From: Roseateles noduli
Lineage (GTDB): Bacteria > Pseudomonadota > Gammaproteobacteria > Burkholderiales > Burkholderiaceae_C
Length of the DNA stretch: 64,000 nucleotides
Reading direction: 5' to 3'
NCBI GenBank assembly: GCA_002205125.1
Contig: NIOE01000002.1
Coordinates: 186,001 to 250,000 of the forward strand
Shown: in pieces, positions 59,835 through 64,000 of the stretch
Layout: the number at the start of each line of letters is the position of its first letter
Numbering within the stretch: the first letter of the stretch is position 1
Made by a program: the position numbers and the translations under genes
Notes under the pieces: model-generated
Databases searched by the model: none
Seen by the model: only the letters and a program-made list of their open reading frames with translations
What the model was told of the DNA's origin: nothing

Positions 59835-61331
59835 TTACTCCCTCTCCCGCTTGCGGGAGAGGGCAGGGGTGAGGGCCAGCGGCGCCTCGAGCCTCCTCAG
59901 CATGGGGCCCAGCGCGAGCAGCGCCAGCGAGGCCGCGGCAGCAAGCGCTGCGAGCAGCACGAAGAACCCGGCCGGCCCGAGCCACTCCCAGGCGCGTCCC
60001 ACGACCCCTGACAGCAGGTTGCCCGCAAACGCCGCGAGGAACCACGCGGCAATGACCGTCGCCCCCATGCCCGACGGCGCGAGTCGCGCGAACAGGCCCA
60101 GCCCGACCGGCAGGATGTAGAGCTCGCCGACCGTGTAGACCGCGAAGAACACCACCAGCAGCAGTCCGCTGACCGGCTTGCCATCGGACATCGCGGCCAT
60201 CGCCGCCAGCAGCAGGTAGGCGGCAGCGACTCCGGCCGCGCCGATCGCCATCTTCCGGACCGGCGCGGGCTCGCGGCCCTTCACGGCGGCGCGTCGCCAC
60301 GCGCGGATCAGCAGCGGCGTGAACAGGAAGACGAACAGCGGGTTGAGCGACTGCACCCAGGTCACGGGAATCGCGAAGCCGAACGCATGCAGGTCGACGC
60401 TCGTGTCCGCCCACAGCGCGAGTGTGTTTCCGCTGTGCGCGTAAGAGCTCCGGAACACCATCACCGCCAGGGCCACCAGCAGCAGCGGCACGACGATCGC
60501 CGCGGCGCCGGGCTTGCGCCGCGCATGGCCATCGACAGATTTCTCCGCGATCGACGAACCCGGCGAACCCGTCGAGTTCGTCGAGCCCGCAGCCCCTGCC
60601 GCATTGGGGCTCGTGGCATTGGCGGCCCGCGCGGACGTATCGCGCGGCCGATCCGCCGGCAGATGCCGCCCGCCTAGCAGATAGATCGCCAGCCCCACGC
60701 ACATGCCGACGCCGGCGGCGCCGAAGCCCCAGTGCCAGCCGTAGACCTCGCCCAGCGTGCCGCAGGCCAGCGGCGCGAGCAGGCCGCCGAGGTTCACGCC
60801 GACGTAGTAGACGTTGTAGGCGCCGCCGCGGCGCGGGTCGTTCTCGGCGTAGAGATCGCCGACCTGGCTCGGCAGGTTCGGCAGGAAAAGGCCGTTGCCC
60901 AGCGCGATGAGCACGAGGCTCGGATAGAACAGCGCCTCCCAGCTCAGCGCGAAATGCCCGACCGCCATCAGGCTGCCGCCGATCACGATCGCCAGGCGCC
61001 GCCCCAGCCAGCGATCGGCGAGGTAGCCGCCGGCGATCGGCGTCAGGAACACGCCGCCCGTGTACAGCCCGTAGATCAGCGAGGCGTCGGCCTGCGAGAA
61101 GTGCAGCTGCTTGGTCATGTAATAGACCAGCAGCGCGCTCATCCCGTAGAAGGAGAAGCGCTCCCACATCTCCGTCAGGAACAGCACGGTGAGCCCGCGC
61201 GGCTGGCCGAACCAGGTGGCGCGCGAACGCGTCGCGGAGCGATCGACGCCGGTGTCGCCGGCGTTCCCTGCGTTCCCGGGGATCTCGGCGTTGGCGGGTG
61301 TGGTGCTGGGGGTGGTCATGGTGGCGCTCAT
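59835..61331 (-). CDS. POT/PTR2 family proton-dependent oligopeptide transporter (DtpA/MlrD-like)
   Basis: 498 residues, inner membrane, 12-14 helices. Start ATG 61331 has AAGGA upstream. The POT signature ExxERFxFYG is present as EMWERFSFYGMSALLVYYM, followed by GGYLADRWLGRR and NDPRRGGAYNVYYVGVNLGG; a central hydrophilic Ala/Ser loop divides the two halves. Proton-driven uptake of di- and tripeptides is expected. The last 14 residues (LALTPALSRKRERE) are encoded by a dispersed repeat and are not part of the fold. It is divergent from the flavoprotein gene, with the operator palindrome at 61417 between, and convergent with the XRE-cupin gene. In the microcystin cluster the PTR-type protein is MlrD. 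Confidence 0.92.
   Translation of the reverse strand: MSATMTTPSTTPANAEIPGNAGNAGDTGVDRSATRSRATWFGQPRGLTVLFLTEMWERFSFYGMSALLVYYMTKQLHFSQADASLIYGLYTGGVFLTPIAGGYLADRWLGRRLAIVIGGSLMAVGHFALSWEALFYPSLVLIALGNGLFLPNLPSQVGDLYAENDPRRGGAYNVYYVGVNLGGLLAPLACGTLGEVYGWHWGFGAAGVGMCVGLAIYLLGGRHLPADRPRDTSARAANATSPNAAGAAGSTNSTGSPGSSIAEKSVDGHARRKPGAAAIVVPLLLVALAVMVFRSSYAHSGNTLALWADTSVDLHAFGFAIPVTWVQSLNPLFVFLFTPLLIRAWRRAAVKGREPAPVRKMAIGAAGVAAAYLLLAAMAAMSDGKPVSGLLLVVFFAVYTVGELYILPVGLGLFARLAPSGMGATVIAAWFLAAFAGNLLSGVVGRAWEWLGPAGFFVLLAALAAAASLALLALGPMLRRLEAPLALTPALSRKRERE
59840..59863. repeat. Dispersed palindromic repeat (CCCTCTCCCGC / GCGGGAGAGGG)
   Basis: Perfect 11-base arms around TT, followed by CAGGGGTGAGGG. 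This element is widespread in Gram-negative genomes. It overlaps the 3' end of the POT gene and lies between convergent genes, where it may serve as a terminator. Confidence 0.8.
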
Positions 61332-61383
61332 CGTCGCGGTCCTTCCGGCGGAAGTTCTGCGGGTCTTCCCGTGTCAAACGAGG

Positions 61384-61413
61384 TTGTGCATCGAGTTGTC
61401 CGGATGGTAGAGT
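61384..61413 (+). promoter_or_regulatory. Possible promoter of the flavoprotein operon
   Basis: TTGTGC (61384-61389), 18 bases, TAGAGT (61408-61413). Weak match but well placed: the operator palindrome starts four bases after the -10 box. Confidence 0.35.
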
Positions 61414-61416
61414 TAT

Positions 61417-61431
61417 TTTCCAAATTGGAAA
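61417..61431 (+). promoter_or_regulatory. XRE-cupin-type operator, site 2
   Basis: TTTCCAAATTGGAAA, identical over 15 bases to site 1 read in the direction of the regulated gene. It lies in the 113-base gap between the divergent POT transporter and flavoprotein genes and could control both. Confidence 0.8.
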
Positions 61432-61444
61432 GTAGCTAAAAACC

Positions 61445-62596
61445 ATGAGTGAGACGACCGCCCGCAGCGTGGATTGCCTGGTGATCGGGGCCGGCATCGC
61501 CGGGGCGTCGATCGCGGCGAACCTCGCGCCGCACATGACGGTGGCCGTGCTCGAAGCGGAGGCGCACGCCGGGTATCACACCACCGGGCGCTCCGCGGCG
61601 CTGTACTCGGCGCTCTACGGGAACGCGCCGGTCCGCGCGCTGACGCGGGCCAGCCGCCCGTTCTTCGACCGGCCGACAGCGGGCTTCGCCGAGGTGCCGC
61701 TGCTGCGCGCGCGGGACACGCTCTATCTGATCGGCGCCGGGCAGCAGGCCGTCGCCGACCGGTTCGCCGCCGACGAGGACGTGCGCGTGCACACGCGCCG
61801 GCTGGACGCGGACGAGGTGCTCCGGCGCCTCACTATCCTCCAGCGCGATCGCATCGAGGGCGCGCTGCTCGACGACACCTCGGCGGACATCGACGTCGAC
61901 GCGCTGCATCAGGGCTTCCTGCGCCAGGCGCGGGCCGGCGGCGTGCGCGTGCATCTGGGATCGCCGCTGCGCGAGCTGGTGCGGGAGAAGAAGGGCTGGC
62001 TCGCCCGCACCGATCAATTCAGCATTCGCGCGCCGCTGGTGATCAACGCGGCGGGCGCCTGGGCCGATGCCATCGCGCAACTGGCCGGCGTCGCTCCCTT
62101 GGCGCTCCAGCCGCTGCGACGCACCGCGGCGTTGATCGACGTGCCGACCGGCGTCACCGCCGCAGAGGCCGCCGACTGGCCCGCGGTCATCGCCATCGAC
62201 GAGAGCCACTACTTCAAGCCCGATGCCGGCCTGCTGCTGATCTCCCCGGCGGATGAAACGCCGAGCCTGCCCTGCGACGCGCAGCCCGAGGAACTCGACG
62301 TCGCGATCGCCGTCGACCGCTTCGAGACGCTCAGCGGCCGGCGCGTGGCGCGCGTGCGGCATCGCTGGGCGGGGCTGCGCGTGTTCAGCCCCGACCGCAC
62401 GCCGGTCGCCGGATTCGATCCCACGGCGCCCGGCTTCTTCTGGTGCGCGGGGCAAGGCGGCTACGGCATCCAGACCGCACCCGCGCTGGGCCGCGCCGCA
62501 GCGGCGCTCGCCCGCGGCGAGGACCTGCCCGACGACATCGCCGCCGCAGGCGTTCACGCCCGAGATCTTTCTCCCCAGCGTTTCCGCAACACCTGA
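61445..62596 (+). CDS. FAD-dependent D-amino-acid dehydrogenase-like protein (DauA type)
   Basis: 383 residues of the DAO family. FAD-binding N-terminus LVIGAGIAGASIAANLAP; then HTTGRSAALYSALYGNAPVRALTRAS, which closely follows the corresponding part of D-arginine dehydrogenase DauA; the C-terminal GQGGYGIQTAPALGRAAAAL is the second FAD segment, and the RHRWAGLRVFSPDRTPV stretch holds the substrate-binding Arg of the family. It should oxidise a D-amino acid to the 2-oxo acid and ammonia. No signal peptide. Start ATG 61445 lies 13 bases after the operator palindrome. A dipeptide-epimerase gene follows 26 bases downstream. Together they would process the D-residues released from the imported peptide. 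Confidence 0.88.
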   Translation: MSETTARSVDCLVIGAGIAGASIAANLAPHMTVAVLEAEAHAGYHTTGRSAALYSALYGNAPVRALTRASRPFFDRPTAGFAEVPLLRARDTLYLIGAGQQAVADRFAADEDVRVHTRRLDADEVLRRLTILQRDRIEGALLDDTSADIDVDALHQGFLRQARAGGVRVHLGSPLRELVREKKGWLARTDQFSIRAPLVINAAGAWADAIAQLAGVAPLALQPLRRTAALIDVPTGVTAAEAADWPAVIAIDESHYFKPDAGLLLISPADETPSLPCDAQPEELDVAIAVDRFETLSGRRVARVRHRWAGLRVFSPDRTPVAGFDPTAPGFFWCAGQGGYGIQTAPALGRAAAALARGEDLPDDIAAAGVHARDLSPQRFRNT

Positions 62597-62622
62597 CCCC
62601 TCTCCGTCGAGTTCCCCACCCC

Positions 62623-63612
62623 ATGCCCCGTCTTCAACTGTCCACCCACGTCGAGCAGCTCGCGCTGCGAGAACCCTTCGTCATCTCCGGCTACCGCTTC
62701 ACCGAGATGCCCGCGATGCGCGTCGTCCTGCGGGACGGTCCGGACGAAGGGCGCGGCGAGGCCGCCGGCGTCTACTACCTGAACGACCGCCCGGCGGACA
62801 TGCCGGCGCAGCTCGAAGCGGTCCGCGACGTGATCGAGGGCGGCATCGGTCGCGAGGCGCTGCGGCGCCTGCTGCCGCCGGGCGGCGCGCGCAACGCGGT
62901 CGACTGCGCGCTGTGGGAGCTCGAAGCCCGGCGCACCGGTCAGGCCGTGTGGCAGATGGCAGGGCTTGGAGAACCGCGACCGTTGACCACGACGATCACG
63001 CTGGGCGCCGACGAGCCGGGCGCGATGGCGACGAGGGCGCTCGCGCTGCGCGACATGCGGGCGCTCAAGCTCAAGCTCACCGGCGACACCGATGCCGACA
63101 TCGAGCGGGTGCGGGCGGTGCGCGCGGCGCGTCCCGACGTCTGGCTCAGCGTCGACGCCAACCAGGGCTTCACGCCGGCCAGCATCGAGGCGCTGCTGCC
63201 GGTGCTGGTCGCCTGCGACGTGAGCCTCGTCGAGCAGCCGTTTGCGCGCGGCCGCGAGGCCGACATGGCGCTCGTCGACTTCCCCATGCCGACCGCGGCG
63301 GACGAGAGCTGCCTGACGCTCGATGAACTTGAAGCGCTGCCGGGGCGCTTCGACGTGCTCAACATCAAGCTCGACAAGTGCGGCGGCCTCACCGAAGCGC
63401 TGCTGATGGCGCATCGGGCCCGCGTGCTCAAGCTCGGCGTGATGGTCGGCAACATGGGCGGCACCAGCCTGGCGATGGCGCCGGCCATGCTGGTCGGCCA
63501 GCTCTGCGACATCGTCGACCTCGACGGGCCGACGATCCTGGTGCAGGACGTCGTGCCGGGGGTGAGGTACGGCGAGGGGAGGGTGGACTGTCCCGTGGCG
63601 GTGTGGGGATAG
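62623..63612 (+). CDS. Enolase-superfamily epimerase, dipeptide epimerase/DgcA type
   Basis: 329 residues from ATG 62623 (MPRLQLSTHVEQLAL). Muconate-lactonizing/epimerase layout: capping domain, then the barrel with acid/base Lys in ALKLKLTG (KxK), metal ligands Asp in VDANQG, Glu in VEQPFARG and Asp in AADESCL, and the second base Lys in NIKLDKCGG. The ending resembles L-Ala-D/L-Glu epimerases and N-acetyl-D-Glu racemase DgcA. It should invert the alpha carbon of a dipeptide or an acyl amino acid. It follows the D-amino-acid dehydrogenase-like gene by 26 bases on one transcript, fitting breakdown of a peptide with D-residues; murein peptides are an alternative source. Confidence 0.9.
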   Translation: MPRLQLSTHVEQLALREPFVISGYRFTEMPAMRVVLRDGPDEGRGEAAGVYYLNDRPADMPAQLEAVRDVIEGGIGREALRRLLPPGGARNAVDCALWELEARRTGQAVWQMAGLGEPRPLTTTITLGADEPGAMATRALALRDMRALKLKLTGDTDADIERVRAVRAARPDVWLSVDANQGFTPASIEALLPVLVACDVSLVEQPFARGREADMALVDFPMPTAADESCLTLDELEALPGRFDVLNIKLDKCGGLTEALLMAHRARVLKLGVMVGNMGGTSLAMAPAMLVGQLCDIVDLDGPTILVQDVVPGVRYGEGRVDCPVAVWG

Positions 63613-63704
63613 CGCTTAAACTAGTCGTGTAAGCGCTTGGGACAAAGGTTGGCTGCTCCCCTCTTCGGACGGACGTCAGACTCCAAGACGCAAAGGAGGG
63701 AACT

Positions 63705-63725
63705 GGCCGCGCAAGCGGCCTTTTT
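63705..63725 (+). terminator. Rho-independent terminator
   Basis: GGCCGC-GCAA-GCGGCC followed by TTTTT. It ends the epimerase transcript or a short RNA that may begin after 63612; the 90 bases before it hold no gene. Confidence 0.8.
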
Positions 63726-63757
63726 CCTTTGTGCAGTCGAGATCTCGGCGATGCGTG

Positions 63758-64000
63758 TCAGCTGACGACCTTGGTGAACCGCATCACCCAGTTCGTCTCC
63801 CACGTCGTCCCGCCGTCGGCCGAGAACGCCTGCTCCCAGCGGGGCTCCTGCACGTTGCGCTTGTCCCACGTGAATCGCACCTTGATGTCTCGCCCGTCGA
63901 GCACGTCGTCGGCGAAGAACAGCCCGATCGGGCCGTCGAAGCGGCCCTTCACCGGCACATCCAGCGCATGGGGCGCGCGGCCGTCCAGCCACCAGATCGC
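63758..64000 (-). CDS. Hypothetical protein, C-terminal part, continues beyond the window
   Basis: The frame is open from the right edge to the stop at 63758, 80 residues visible. The text IWWLDGRAPHALDVPVKG leads to FDGPIGLFFADDVLDGRDIKV and to PRWEQAFSADGGTTWETNW, ending in VMRFTKVVS. The pattern EQAFSxDGGxTWETNW is seen in small beta-rich proteins of the DUF1579-like/nuclear-transport-factor-type hypothetical group. Function unknown. A GTG at 63958 could serve as a start, but the upstream residues fit the same domain, so the real start is outside the window. It converges with the epimerase transcript. Confidence 0.7.
   Translation of the reverse strand, partial: AIWWLDGRAPHALDVPVKGRFDGPIGLFFADDVLDGRDIKVRFTWDKRNVQEPRWEQAFSADGGTTWETNWVMRFTKVVS

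Noticed and set aside
1-64000. Search for tRNA, rRNA, insertion sequences, integrases, CRISPR arrays and prophage genes
   Set aside because: No transposase, integrase or phage protein, no regular spacer-repeat array, and no tRNA-like cloverleaf noticed by eye.

Overview
The window is very GC-rich DNA with tightly packed genes, frequent ATGA/GTGA stop-start overlaps and GTG starts. Gene content (a Liv-type ABC transporter, a fatty-acid beta-oxidation cluster, TonB receptors, MocR and LysR regulators, CsbD) fits a betaproteobacterium of the order Burkholderiales, most like the Roseateles/Mitsuaria/Rubrivivax group. That placement is inference from composition and families. I see no rRNA, tRNA, CRISPR array, insertion sequence or phage.

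Layout. 1-3 kb: end of a branched-chain amino-acid-type ABC transporter (permease and two ATPases). 3-5.8 kb: a 660-residue orphan protein and a small membrane-anchored coiled-coil protein. 6-12.6 kb: beta-oxidation block (FadB-like fusion enzyme, thiolase, acyl-CoA dehydrogenase, SDR, PaaI-type thioesterase). 12.6-14.7 kb: two tandem paralogous proteins of unknown function, one with four YDVP motifs. 14.9-20.2 kb: quinone-type oxidoreductase, ElaA acetyltransferase, GST, SDR and a sensor histidine kinase with a solute-binding-type sensor domain. 20.3-33.1 kb: a polyuronate-use locus (KduD, TonB receptor, a predicted carbohydrate-active protein, two LacI regulators, a complete sugar ABC importer and an alginate-lyase-family protein). 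33.1-36.3 kb: a very large lipoprotein with a ricin-type lectin, a proline-rich linker and one haem c motif.

36.5-49.2 kb is mixed: HI0933-type flavoprotein, a Fic protein behind an elaborate inverted-repeat operator, an IMPase-like/NAD(P)-binding gene pair with a divergent LysR regulator, a His-rich exported protein, a YdaS-type regulator, CsbD, a 50-residue Lys-rich protein, an alpha/beta hydrolase, a chemoreceptor, an XRE protein and a MocR regulator.

49.3-63.6 kb is the most interesting part. It holds an M81 (MlrC-type) metallopeptidase, two membrane-anchored beta-lactamase-family serine hydrolases, a TonB receptor, a POT peptide transporter, a D-amino-acid-dehydrogenase-like flavoprotein and a dipeptide-epimerase-type enolase-superfamily protein, arranged around an XRE-cupin regulator. 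The same 15-bp palindrome TTTCCAAATTGGAAA lies in front of both the receptor operon and the flavoprotein/transporter promoters. The protein families match MlrB, MlrC and MlrD of the microcystin pathway, without MlrA. I read it as a co-regulated system for taking up and breaking down a peptide that contains D-amino acids. At its edge lies a fusion of a 2Fe-2S/FAD reductase to an M24 peptidase.
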